Of a DNA stretch of 64,000 nt, positions 34,428-42,617 are shown in pieces (position 1 is the stretch's first letter; the number at the start of each line of letters is the position of its first letter). Position numbers and translations under genes: made by a program. The DNA is taken from contig CAMNST010000002.1 in assembly GCA_946555465.1 (NCBI GenBank), forward strand, positions 62,001 through 126,000, given 5' to 3'. The notes beneath the pieces are model-generated. The model ran no database searches and was not told the DNA's origin. It was given only the letters and a program-made list of their open reading frames with translations. The stretch comes from an uncultured Clostridia bacterium (lineage in GTDB: Bacteria; Bacillota; Clostridia; Oscillospirales; Acutalibacteraceae).

Positions 34428-35804
34428 TTAATCTGACGAATTCAAACATTCTGCATTTAATTTTTTGAATAAACTTGCAAGCGTGATAACTGCAGCAACG
34501 GCAAGTACGATTTCAGATACAGTCTGTGCATAAGCAAGACCATAGAGCGGATACAGGTAATTAAGCAGAAACAAAGCAGGAATTTCAAGCACAATTTTTC
34601 GCATAATTGCAAAAGCAAGTGACTTTTTGCCCATACCGCACGCCTGAAAGACACCGACTGCGATGAAATCCATACACAAAAACGGCAGTGAAAGACACAT
34701 TCCTCTTAAGAATTTTGAGCCATACGCAACGATAGCCTCATTCTGCATAAACATTGAAATAAGTCCGCCTGAAAATATATAAAAACCTATTGTTGCTATA
34801 AGCAGAAAACCGATAGAAATTTCGCTTGAAAATACAAGTGCTTTCTTCATTCGCTTTACATTTTTGCTTGCATAAGAATAACTGATCAGCGGCATAATTC
34901 CCTGTGAAAAGCCGAGTGCTACCTGCATTGGAATCATATTGATTTTCTGCGCTATACCCATTGCGGCAACCGCTGAAGAGCCAAACGCAGCAGTGAAATT
35001 ATTAAGCACTGTCATTCCTGTAACATTAAGCAGATTCTGTATTGATGCAGGAACACCGACTGCAAAAACGCCTGACACAATTTGCTTTTTTAAAGTAAAC
35101 ATTTTAGGATTAATACACACATATGTACTTTTTCTTTTAACAAAAAGAAGTATAAAGAAATATATGCACGCAAAACAGTTTGAAACAAATGTAGCAAGCC
35201 CAGCACCTGCCGCGCCCATATCAAAAAATTGCGGAAGAACAAAAAACGGGTCAAGAATAATATTGAGTATACAGCCACTCATTGTGCCGACACTTGCATG
35301 AAGCGAAGCACCTTCAGCCCGCACAAGATAAGCAAGCACAACATTTAAAATTGCAGGCACTGCACCAAAACCTACTGTCCATTTAAGATACTGCTGTGTT
35401 GCCGGCATTGTTTCACTGTTCGCACCGAGCACAGTTAAAAGCGGTATATGCAGTACGGTATAAAGCAGAGAAAACAGTGCTCCGCTGATTACTGCACAAT
35501 AAAAACCAAAAGCAGAACTTCTGTAAACCGTATCAAAATCTTTTCTGCCGAGTGCACGGCTCATCATACTTGAACTGCCGACACCAAAAAGATTATTTAC
35601 TGCATTAAATGCCAGCAAAAGCGGTGCGGCAAGCGTTACTGCCGAATTTTCAATCGGATTGCCCAGCATGCCTACAAAATAAGTATCGGCAAGATTATAA
35701 ATAACCATTACAAGTGAACTTAAAACCGTAGGAACAGACAGTTTTATAACTGCTTTTTTGACCGGCATATTTTCAAACAGTTCTATATTTTCTTCATTTT
35801 TCAT
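34428..35804 (-). CDS. MATE-family multidrug/cation antiporter
   Basis: Twelve-segment efflux protein, 458 residues, using a Na+ or H+ gradient. N-terminal PVKKAVIKLSVPTVLSSL and YNLADTYFVGMLG are typical of the DinF/NorM superfamily; a second half repeat begins GVFAVGVPASIQNLLN. Drug specificity is unknown. A consensus promoter with an overlapping 40 bp palindrome precedes it, implying tight control. It belongs to the accessory block between rimM and khpA. Confidence 0.92.
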   Translation of the reverse strand: MKNEENIELFENMPVKKAVIKLSVPTVLSSLVMVIYNLADTYFVGMLGNPIENSAVTLAAPLLLAFNAVNNLFGVGSSSMMSRALGRKDFDTVYRSSAFGFYCAVISGALFSLLYTVLHIPLLTVLGANSETMPATQQYLKWTVGFGAVPAILNVVLAYLVRAEGASLHASVGTMSGCILNIILDPFFVLPQFFDMGAAGAGLATFVSNCFACIYFFILLFVKRKSTYVCINPKMFTLKKQIVSGVFAVGVPASIQNLLNVTGMTVLNNFTAAFGSSAVAAMGIAQKINMIPMQVALGFSQGIMPLISYSYASKNVKRMKKALVFSSEISIGFLLIATIGFYIFSGGLISMFMQNEAIVAYGSKFLRGMCLSLPFLCMDFIAVGVFQACGMGKKSLAFAIMRKIVLEIPALFLLNYLYPLYGLAYAQTVSEIVLAVAAVITLASLFKKLNAECLNSSD

Positions 35805-35860
35805 TTGTCATCACTACTTTAATTTTGTTATTGCTGCACTGCCGAATTTTGTTAAATTCT

Positions 35861-35930
35861 TTTTATCACTGTAAAGTATTTAGTCTTTACAGTGATAAAA
35901 CATTATACATAATGAGTGATAATAAGTCAA
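35861..35930 (-). promoter_or_regulatory. Promoter and perfect palindromic operator of the MATE gene
   Basis: TTGACT (35925-35930), 17 bases, TATAAT (35902-35907) on the minus strand. Starting about +1, a 16 bp inverted repeat with an eight-base centre spans 35861-35900 (TTTTATCACTGTAAAG and its exact complement). The core TGTAAAG-N8-CTTTACA recurs at the same place in front of ylxM. It could bind a dimeric repressor or act as an RNA hairpin. Confidence 0.7.
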
Positions 35931-35980
35931 GTAAAATTCAATAATTTTTATAGTGAAAATGTGTATTTTTACAATTTTAG

Positions 35981-36009
35981 TTGAAATTTAATTATTTAAT
36001 AGTTATACT
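35981..36009 (+). promoter_or_regulatory. Promoter of the acetyltransferase gene
   Basis: TTGAAA (35981-35986), 17 bases, TATACT (36004-36009), 77 bases before the start. Confidence 0.55.
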
Positions 36010-36085
36010 ACAAATCATACTAACTGACTTTGCAATTAGCATTATCAGATAAAATAAGTCAATAATGACGAAGGAGGAATAGCAT

Positions 36086-36724
36086 ATGAAATTCGGACCG
36101 GATAAAAACAGCAAATTTCCAAATCCTGATATTGCAGAAATTTGTTTTATAAAAAATGTCATAACAAGACCTAATATTATAGTTGGAGATTATACCTATT
36201 ATGATGATAAAAACGGGGCAGATAAATTTGAAGAACATGTTACACATCATTATGAATTTAATGGTGATAAACTCATTATAGGCAAATTTTGTCAGATTGC
36301 TTCCGGAATAGAATTCGTTATGAACGGTGCGAATCATTGTATGAGCAGAATAACAACATATCCGTTTAATATAATGGGAAATGGTTGGGAAAAGACTGCA
36401 CCTGCAATGGAAGATTTGCCGCTAAAAGGCGATACTGTAATAGGAAATGATGTATGGATAGGACAAAATGTGACAGTAATGCCGGGCGTTCATATTGGAG
36501 ATGGTGCAATAATAGGTGCTGATTCTGTTGTCGCAAAAGATATTCCGCCATACCATATTGCAGTTGGGAATCCATGTAAAGTAATAAAGAAAAGATTTGA
36601 TGATGAACTTATTGAATACTTAGAAGAACTGCAATGGTGGAATTGGAGTGATGAAAAGATATTCAACAATTTAGAGATATTATGCAGCAATGATTTGCAA
36701 AAGATTAAAGAGATAAAACAGTGA
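36086..36724 (+). CDS. Xenobiotic acetyltransferase, Vat/CatB-like
   Basis: Left-handed beta-helix O-acetyltransferase of 212 residues in the family that includes streptogramin A (Vat) and type B chloramphenicol (CatB) acetyltransferases. GDYTYYD near residue 35, KLIIGKFCQIASG, the catalytic-His segment MNGANH (His84), LPLKGDTVIGNDVWIG, hexapeptide repeats and LQWWNWSDEKI are the evidence. MNGANH with YPF and DLPLKGD lean to Vat, NWS to CatB. GAAGGAGG precedes the ATG. Whether it confers resistance is not shown; many chromosomal members have unknown substrates. Lies alone in an AT-rich stretch, consistent with acquisition. Confidence 0.82.
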   Translation: MKFGPDKNSKFPNPDIAEICFIKNVITRPNIIVGDYTYYDDKNGADKFEEHVTHHYEFNGDKLIIGKFCQIASGIEFVMNGANHCMSRITTYPFNIMGNGWEKTAPAMEDLPLKGDTVIGNDVWIGQNVTVMPGVHIGDGAIIGADSVVAKDIPPYHIAVGNPCKVIKKRFDDELIEYLEELQWWNWSDEKIFNNLEILCSNDLQKIKEIKQ

Positions 36725-36850
36725 CAGAGAATTATATTTTATCTATAATTACTGAATATAAATTCGAGATTATAATCTCTAAAAACCTATATTTTTCAAG
36801 ACACAACCCTTGCAAAATAATTTGCAAGGGTTTATGTTTTTCTTATTTAA

Positions 36851-38134
36851 TTATTTTCTTTCGGCGGAATAATTAAGATTAACCGATTTTTTGAAAAGCA
36901 TATAGTCATATTGCGGGCGCCACTGGTCACCTGTTTCGCAACTGTGCTCAAAGGTTTCTTCATCAGCAGCAACATCTATTTCCGTTACGCCTTTCAGTTC
37001 TCCGTCTTCCTTATATACAGCGTCCCAGAAAGCGTGGTGACCTATATAAGTGACCGTTGACGGAATATAAACATACGATACACCCCTGGTGTAATAGAAA
37101 CAGTCTGAACCGATATACTCGAGACCTTCGGGAAGAGAATTATAAACACTCTTCATTGTATCTATAGCCTTGTAGGTTACATCGGAAATCACACTGTCGG
37201 CTGTATAACTGTAAACATTCAGAAGAACTGTATTTTTGAACACCGCCATGGATTCCATTGTCTTTACACCCTCAGGTATATAAAGATCTGTGATATTTGA
37301 ATAAGCAAAAGCAAGTTCGCCTATTTTTGTAACGGTTGACGGAATAACATATGTTCTTATCAGTTTATTATATTCGGCAAGATATTCTTCATCATAACTT
37401 TGGGTTGTTCCCCAGAGTTCCTCCATTTCATTGCCCTCGTCATCAACAAGATTTGAATGCTGTTCGCCTTTTTCATCAATATAGGCATAACCGTTCTGAA
37501 GCCTCAGGTACTTATCATGATCGTTAGGATAAAATACAACCTCGGTTAAATCTTTGGTGTAAATAACACCGTCGAGATCGCAGTAATAAGGATTTGCATC
37601 ATCAATCCAGACATTCTGAACCCACCAACAACTGTAGATTGACTTACCGTCTATGGATTTAACATCTTTACCGAATGAAATTGAATTCAGGATTTCATCA
37701 CAGTTGAATGCATATTCATGGATAACGGAAATAGGTTTGGACATATCTTTTTCACCTGTTTCCAAATCAACAACATAGTCGATTGTTATCTCTTTAACAT
37801 CGCCGGGATTTGTAAATTTAACAAGTTCATAAGTTCCGTCTTCAAGTTCTTTGTACTTATATGTATCATTATGAACGGCACGGAAGGAAAGGAAAATTGA
37901 AGTGCCTATTGCAATAAGAAGAACAATGACAACCGCTATTTTCTTTATTTTAGCATTTTTGAAAGGCTTGTTGATATGAGGTGCCTGAAGCCCCTCAATC
38001 TGATATGTCCATATTTCATCTTCGGGGATGTCAATAGTATACTCCTCTGCTGCAGCCTGTTCTTCTTTGGCTTCCTGCGTAAGGAAATCGTCATCAGGTT
38101 TATTTGTTTTGTCTTTCTTTTTACCTAATTTCAT
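36851..38134 (-). CDS. Membrane-anchored LRR_5/BspA-like repeat protein
   Basis: 427 residues: an acidic/Lys-rich cytoplasmic N-terminus (~80 residues), one membrane segment (IKKIAVVIVLLIAIGTSIFL, ~84-103) and an extracellular region with BspA-type leucine-rich repeats, for example VIPSTVTKIGELAFAYSNI and YIPSTVTYIGHHAFWDAV. Starts with the ATGA overlap of the preceding transporter gene and GGAGG seven bases upstream. Such repeats usually mediate binding. Its strict coupling to the transporter suggests an accessory or receptor subunit; this is inference. Confidence 0.82.
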   Translation of the reverse strand: MKLGKKKDKTNKPDDDFLTQEAKEEQAAAEEYTIDIPEDEIWTYQIEGLQAPHINKPFKNAKIKKIAVVIVLLIAIGTSIFLSFRAVHNDTYKYKELEDGTYELVKFTNPGDVKEITIDYVVDLETGEKDMSKPISVIHEYAFNCDEILNSISFGKDVKSIDGKSIYSCWWVQNVWIDDANPYYCDLDGVIYTKDLTEVVFYPNDHDKYLRLQNGYAYIDEKGEQHSNLVDDEGNEMEELWGTTQSYDEEYLAEYNKLIRTYVIPSTVTKIGELAFAYSNITDLYIPEGVKTMESMAVFKNTVLLNVYSYTADSVISDVTYKAIDTMKSVYNSLPEGLEYIGSDCFYYTRGVSYVYIPSTVTYIGHHAFWDAVYKEDGELKGVTEIDVAADEETFEHSCETGDQWRPQYDYMLFKKSVNLNYSAERK

Positions 38135-39930
38135 GACATCACCTCCTCAACTTCTTTTGCCTCTTCGGTTTCTGAAGCAGATACAGTTTCTTCTTCAATG
38201 CCGTGTTCTTTATTATACTGCATTCTTGTTACTTCTTCGCGGCGACGAAGAACCTGCATAACTTTATTCTGCTTGTCGTCATCATAATCCCAGAAGAAAT
38301 AAGGAATGGTCATAAGAAGATAGCCGGCTATATCAAAAATAATAGGAATAACAATAATTTTTATTCTTGATGAGTCAATAAACAGAACATCCCAGTTGCT
38401 GTTAAAGCCAAATTTGAGAAGCAGAATAGGAATAATCATACCGACAAACGATACAATAGGTCCTGTAAACCAGCCGAAAACGCCTGAAAAACTTTCAAGT
38501 CTTTCACCTGAAAGATACATCTGATAGTCGTTAACACGAACATCCATATCGTGGGAAACAGATTTCGGAACGGTCTGGAACATTTCTGTAATAAACAGCA
38601 TAATAACGCTGAGTGTTCCGCAAAGAACAAGATTATCACCGCAGAACAGATAACAGCATACGATTACAGTATAGCAAACTGCTCTTGACAACTGATAAAA
38701 AATCATAATCTGCTTATATGAAAATTTCTTTATAAAATACGGTGTAAAGAAATCAGGCGGCGTTCCCGCAAAGGATACAAGTGCAACAATAAGGCTGTAT
38801 GTAAGACCGCTCAGTCGGAAAGTATACAAATATAAAACAGTTGTAAACACAAGCATACCATTGCCAAGAGAATCAAGAAGTCCTACAATCGTCTGAATCC
38901 ATCTGTATTTGTTACGCATTACACCAAACATACCGTCCCAGAAATTGATTCCGACTTTCTTTTCAAGAGGCGGCTGCGGTATTCTTTCCTTTACTCTGCC
39001 GGCAAATATCATTGTAAGCGTTGCTGAAACAAGGAAAGTGAACGGAATAATATATTTGAATACGGCAATATCTGCCCATTCATCTTTACACATACCGATG
39101 AATACGGGAAGAAGAATTGCAAGAATGGACTGCGCAAAATGAGAAAGTTTTATTGGATAAGTTCTTACAAAAATTCTTTCGCGAACATTGGGACTGCAGT
39201 TTTGCGCACAGGTTTCAAGATTGTTGGCGAAACCAAACAAATTATAAATTGAAAACAACAGATTGGCAACCCAAACCCTTGTTGTAACATCTGTAATTGT
39301 TGTATAAAACGGCAGCCAGCCGAGGAGAAATACCATTACAACTTTTGGAATATAGTCACAGTAAAGAGAATATTTATACCTGCCGAATTTAGGTACAAGT
39401 TTTTTTCGCCAGAAAATATTGCGTGCACCCGACCAACCGTTCCAAAGAATATGGGTACCGAGAATTTTGATTGCCGATGCGGCACTTATTCCTTCAAGAC
39501 CATTCAGGTATCTGACGAATTTGTTTGCCGGATCAAGCATAAATGAAAAGTCGCCGACAATCATATATATACCTATTGCAATTAACAGAAAATATACACC
39601 GTTGAATTTACGCTCGGTCTTTTTCGGAAGAATACCCAGATTATCATTAATCACCCAGCTCATCAATGTCCATATATAATTGAGCGGCATATTGATAAGC
39701 GCAATGATTGAGAATGTTAAATACGGCAGTTTGTAATGATACATCATCAGATAACAACTTGCCGCAAATGTTAAATACTCCAGCGTTTTTGTTCCTACGT
39801 AGTTGCTGCCTACACCAAGAAGAATATCTACATATTCTTTATATGGAACATACTTGCCGGGAGCAGGCTTTTTCCAGTGTGTTTTAATATCGGTAAACAA
39901 AGTTTTCACCTTAGAATCTTTATTTGCCAT
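38131..39930 (-). CDS. Large MFS/GPH-like transporter
   Basis: 599-residue polytopic protein with about twelve membrane segments and long loops; NLETCAQNCSPNVRERIFVRTYP-type and ERLESFSGVFGWFTGP segments recall GPH-type symporters (MelB family), though it is ~130 residues longer than MelB. The C-terminus is a highly charged 45-residue tail (Glu-rich). Stop and next start overlap (ATGA). Substrate unknown. AAAGGGGGA precedes the ATG. Confidence 0.78.
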   Translation of the reverse strand: MANKDSKVKTLFTDIKTHWKKPAPGKYVPYKEYVDILLGVGSNYVGTKTLEYLTFAASCYLMMYHYKLPYLTFSIIALINMPLNYIWTLMSWVINDNLGILPKKTERKFNGVYFLLIAIGIYMIVGDFSFMLDPANKFVRYLNGLEGISAASAIKILGTHILWNGWSGARNIFWRKKLVPKFGRYKYSLYCDYIPKVVMVFLLGWLPFYTTITDVTTRVWVANLLFSIYNLFGFANNLETCAQNCSPNVRERIFVRTYPIKLSHFAQSILAILLPVFIGMCKDEWADIAVFKYIIPFTFLVSATLTMIFAGRVKERIPQPPLEKKVGINFWDGMFGVMRNKYRWIQTIVGLLDSLGNGMLVFTTVLYLYTFRLSGLTYSLIVALVSFAGTPPDFFTPYFIKKFSYKQIMIFYQLSRAVCYTVIVCCYLFCGDNLVLCGTLSVIMLFITEMFQTVPKSVSHDMDVRVNDYQMYLSGERLESFSGVFGWFTGPIVSFVGMIIPILLLKFGFNSNWDVLFIDSSRIKIIVIPIIFDIAGYLLMTIPYFFWDYDDDKQNKVMQVLRRREEVTRMQYNKEHGIEEETVSASETEEAKEVEEVMS

Positions 39931-40063
39931 AGAAATCCCCCTTTTTCTATATTACTTTATTATAATAACACATAAACAATCAATATGCACTACTTTTTTA
40001 GATATTTTGACTAAAAAATATTAACAAATTACGAATATTTATGCTATTTCTGAATAATAAAAA

Positions 40064-40104
40064 AGAAAGTTTTAAAAGCATTAAAGATTTAAAACTTTCT
40101 TCTT
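40064..40104 (-). terminator. Terminator of the MarR-MATE operon
   Basis: AGAAAGTTTTAAA (40064-40076) pairs with 40088-40100; T-run TTTTTT on the minus side. Confidence 0.75.
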
Positions 40105-40121
40105 ATCAAGGATATAGAAAT

Positions 40122-41453
40122 TTACATATAATGATACTTTTTTCTCTTGGCAAACAGGAATATCTGTGAAATTATAAAAGCAAATACTTCCGCAACCGTA
40201 ATTGCCCACCATATACCGTCAAGGCCGAAAATCATCGGCAGTATTAAAACAGACAGCAGTTGAAAAACAAGCGTTCTCATAAATGAAATTGCTGCAGAAA
40301 TTCCGCCGTTATTCAAAGCCGTAAAGAAAGACGAGGCAAAAATATTAAGTCCTGCCAGAATGAAGGAGAATGAGAACAGTTTGAAAGCATGCTTTGTCAT
40401 TTCAAAAAGTTCGGTATCATATCCGACAAATACTTTTGCTAAAGGTCCTGCAAGAATCCGGGCAAGCAGCATCATAATTAACCCCGCTGTGCACATTAAA
40501 AACATACCTTTTTTCAGCATATTTTTCAGTTCACTATAATTTTTTGCACCGTAATTATAACCGACAATCGGTGACGAGCCTATTGTATAACCTATAAAAA
40601 TTGCAATAAAAATAAACTGAACATACATAAGAACACCGTAGGCAGCGACTCCGTTTTCACCGGCAAATTTCATTAACTGAAAATTATAAAGCATACTAAC
40701 AAGTGAACCTGATATATTTGACATAAGTTCAGACGAACCGTTTGCGCAAGCCTTAAGCAAAACTCCGCCCTTAAGTTTTGTTTTTGTCAGTTTTAAAAGA
40801 CTGCTGTTCGGGCGAAGAAAATATATCAGCGGAATTAAACCGCCCATACATTCGCTGAGACCTGTTGCAAGTGCCGCACCGGCAACGCCAAGTTTCAGCA
40901 CACCTATAAACAGCGCATCAAGAATCATGTTTGTAATTCCGGCAATTACGGTTGTTACAAGTCCGAGTTTTGGCTTTTCTGCAGTTGACAAAAATGTCTG
41001 AAACACATTCTGAAGCATAAATGCCGTATTAAAAGAAAGTGTTACTCTGGCATAAAGAACACAGTCTTCTATCATAGCATCTGTTGCACCTAAAAAATAT
41101 GCAATCGGACGAATAAAAATAATTCCGAGAAGAGAAAGAATGATGCCGCATATTACGGTAAAAATAATCATCATCGTAAAATAGCGGTTTGCCTTTTCTT
41201 TGTCTCCTTCTCCGATTGTTTTGGCAACAAGAGCACTGCCGCCCGTACCAATCATAAAGCTTATTCCGCCGAGTATCATAATAAACGGCATAACAAGATT
41301 TACTGATGCAAAAGAAATTTTGCCTACAAAATTTGATACAAATAAACCATCAACTACTCCGTAAATGGATGTAAAAACCATCATAATTATGGGTGGAAAG
41401 CAAAAACGCAGTAGTTTTTTTAATGTAAAATGATCTGATAAACTTATTTTCAT
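40122..41453 (-). CDS. MATE-family efflux protein (MepA-like)
   Basis: Twelve-segment efflux pump of 443 residues. LKKLLRFCFPPIIMMVFTS and YGVVDGLFVSNFVG begin the first half; IGYTIGSSPIVGYNYGA is the second-half signature. It follows a MarR-type regulator gene by nine bases, the arrangement of MepR-MepA and many Clostridia pairs, so it is probably derepressed by ligands of that regulator. Only modestly related to the MATE protein at 34428-35804. Confidence 0.92.
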   Translation of the reverse strand: MKISLSDHFTLKKLLRFCFPPIIMMVFTSIYGVVDGLFVSNFVGKISFASVNLVMPFIMILGGISFMIGTGGSALVAKTIGEGDKEKANRYFTMMIIFTVICGIILSLLGIIFIRPIAYFLGATDAMIEDCVLYARVTLSFNTAFMLQNVFQTFLSTAEKPKLGLVTTVIAGITNMILDALFIGVLKLGVAGAALATGLSECMGGLIPLIYFLRPNSSLLKLTKTKLKGGVLLKACANGSSELMSNISGSLVSMLYNFQLMKFAGENGVAAYGVLMYVQFIFIAIFIGYTIGSSPIVGYNYGAKNYSELKNMLKKGMFLMCTAGLIMMLLARILAGPLAKVFVGYDTELFEMTKHAFKLFSFSFILAGLNIFASSFFTALNNGGISAAISFMRTLVFQLLSVLILPMIFGLDGIWWAITVAEVFAFIISQIFLFAKRKKYHYM

Positions 41454-41462
41454 ATTGACCTC

Positions 41463-41906
41463 TTAATTTTTTATATCAAAAATATTGTTTTTCAGCGAAT
41501 CGGTATATCGGCGAAAAATTTTAATAAACATTTCACATTCTTCACTGCTCAGTTGAGAAAAGGCCTTCTTTTCCGCGGAAATAACCTTATCGGCAGTATT
41601 TTCAGCAAGGCAAATCCCTTTTTCAGTGAGTTTTATTTCTTTTCTTCGCCTGTCCCTCTTTTCGGAAAATTCAATATAACCGTCGCTTTCAAGTTTTTTC
41701 AGTGATGAATTAACAGTTTGCTTCGGCAGACATATTAATCTGCATACTTCGCTTTGGGTAAGCATTTCATTGCCCTCGCGCAATGAATACAATATCCAGA
41801 ATGCGCAATCCGGCAGACCCAACATTTTTGCTGCACTGCGGTAAATCTCATCATTTTCTCTGAACATGCTGTTATACTGTGAAAGTATTTCTTCTGTATT
41901 TTTGAT
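41463..41906 (-). CDS. MarR-family transcriptional regulator with an apparent ATC start
   Basis: Winged-helix repressor controlling the adjoining MATE pump: LTQSEVCRLICLPKQTVNSSLKKL is the recognition helix region and EKRDRRRKEIKLTEKG the wing. The first ATG (41867, 134 residues) has no ribosome site. Thirteen codons upstream, in frame, an ATC (41904-41906) sits exactly seven bases after AAAGGAG and would give the N-terminus [M]KNTEEILSQYNSMFRENDE, which looks like the normal family start. I therefore annotate from the ATC (147 residues) and flag it as a non-canonical or mutated start. Confidence 0.75.
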   Translation of the reverse strand: MKNTEEILSQYNSMFRENDEIYRSAAKMLGLPDCAFWILYSLREGNEMLTQSEVCRLICLPKQTVNSSLKKLESDGYIEFSEKRDRRRKEIKLTEKGICLAENTADKVISAEKKAFSQLSSEECEMFIKIFRRYTDSLKNNIFDIKN

Positions 41907-41923
41907 ATAGGCACTCCTTTCGG

Positions 41924-41971
41924 TCCGAAATCAGACTTGACTATTGTAATCCGATTTCGGACTCCTGTTAA
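41924..41971 (-). promoter_or_regulatory. Promoter and paired operators of the MarR-MATE operon
   Basis: TTAACA (41966-41971), 17 bases, TACAAT (41943-41948). TCCGATTTCGGA, a perfect 12 bp palindrome, sits in the spacer (41950-41961); a second near-palindrome TCCGAAATCAGA (41924-41935) covers the start point. Sites of this size flanking the -10 are typical of MarR autorepression. Confidence 0.65.
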
Positions 41972-41980
41972 GACAAAAAA

Positions 41981-42006
41981 GAAAGACGCAAAAAAAAGCG
42001 TCTTTC
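41981..42006 (-). terminator. Terminator after khpA
   Basis: GAAAGACGC/GCGTCTTTC with an eight-base A/T loop, then TTTTTTG on the minus strand. It ends the ylxM-ffh-rpsP-khpA unit, which elsewhere runs on into rimM-trmD. Confidence 0.75.
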
Positions 42007-42024
42007 CTCTTTAAATCAATTTAA

Positions 42025-42258
42025 TTAGTCAATTTCAATAGAAATTTTTGAATCATTTCTTGTTGCTGCTGCTCGCATAACAACACGTATTGCCTTTGCA
42101 ATTCTGCCCTGTTTACCGATAACTCTTCCCATATCGTCTTCTGCAACATGGAGATGATAAACAGTTACACCCTCTTCGTTAGGTTCGTCAACCTCAACAG
42201 AAACATTATCAGGATTTTCTACCAAACCCTTTGTGATGGAAATCAACAAATCTTTCAA
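42025..42258 (-). CDS. khpA: KH-domain RNA-binding protein KhpA (YlqC)
   Basis: Small RNA-binding protein, 77 residues, with the KH signature GRVIGKQGRIAKAIRVVMRAA. Initiates at TTG 42258, eight bases after AGGAGG; a GTG three codons earlier overlaps the ribosome site. Directly downstream of rpsP as in Bacillus. In pneumococcus the homologue acts with KhpB in cell elongation and mRNA binding. Confidence 0.93.
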   Translation of the reverse strand: MKDLLISITKGLVENPDNVSVEVDEPNEEGVTVYHLHVAEDDMGRVIGKQGRIAKAIRVVMRAAATRNDSKISIEID

Positions 42259-42299
42259 AGAAAACACCTCCTGTTAAACTTTGTTTTTATAATCAAAGA

Positions 42300-42542
42300 T
42301 TAAAGGATGCCTTCTTTTTTAAGAATGCTTTTAACTGTATCAGTTGGCTGAGCACCGTTAGAAATCCATTTTTTAGCCTTGTCTGAATCAATTTTGATTT
42401 CAGCAGGATCTGTCATTGGATTGTAAGTACCGATTTCCTCAATGAAACGACCGTCACGAGGATATCTTGAATCTGCTACTACCACACGATAGAAAGGTGC
42501 CTTTTTTGCGCCCATACGACGAAGTCTGATTTTTACTGCCAT
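42300..42542 (-). CDS. rpsP: 30S ribosomal protein S16
   Basis: 80-residue S16: [24 protein letters not shown], abbreviated by [15 protein letters not shown], and [15 protein letters not shown] are diagnostic. GGAGGTAATTAAAA precedes the ATG. Between ffh and khpA. Confidence 0.98.
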   Translation of the reverse strand: MAVKIRLRRMGAKKAPFYRVVVADSRYPRDGRFIEEIGTYNPMTDPAEIKIDSDKAKKWISNGAQPTDTVKSILKKEGIL

Positions 42543-42617
42543 TTTTAATTACCTCCAAAAAATATAAAATAAATTATTTATTAAACTATCAACCAAATAA
42601 ATTTGGATTAATACAAA

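Noticed and set aside
33874..34436. Two long overlapping open frames across tRNA-Ala and its repeats
   Set aside because: They translate the tRNA and terminator hairpins, repeat the same peptide because the DNA is repeated, and lack ribosome sites.
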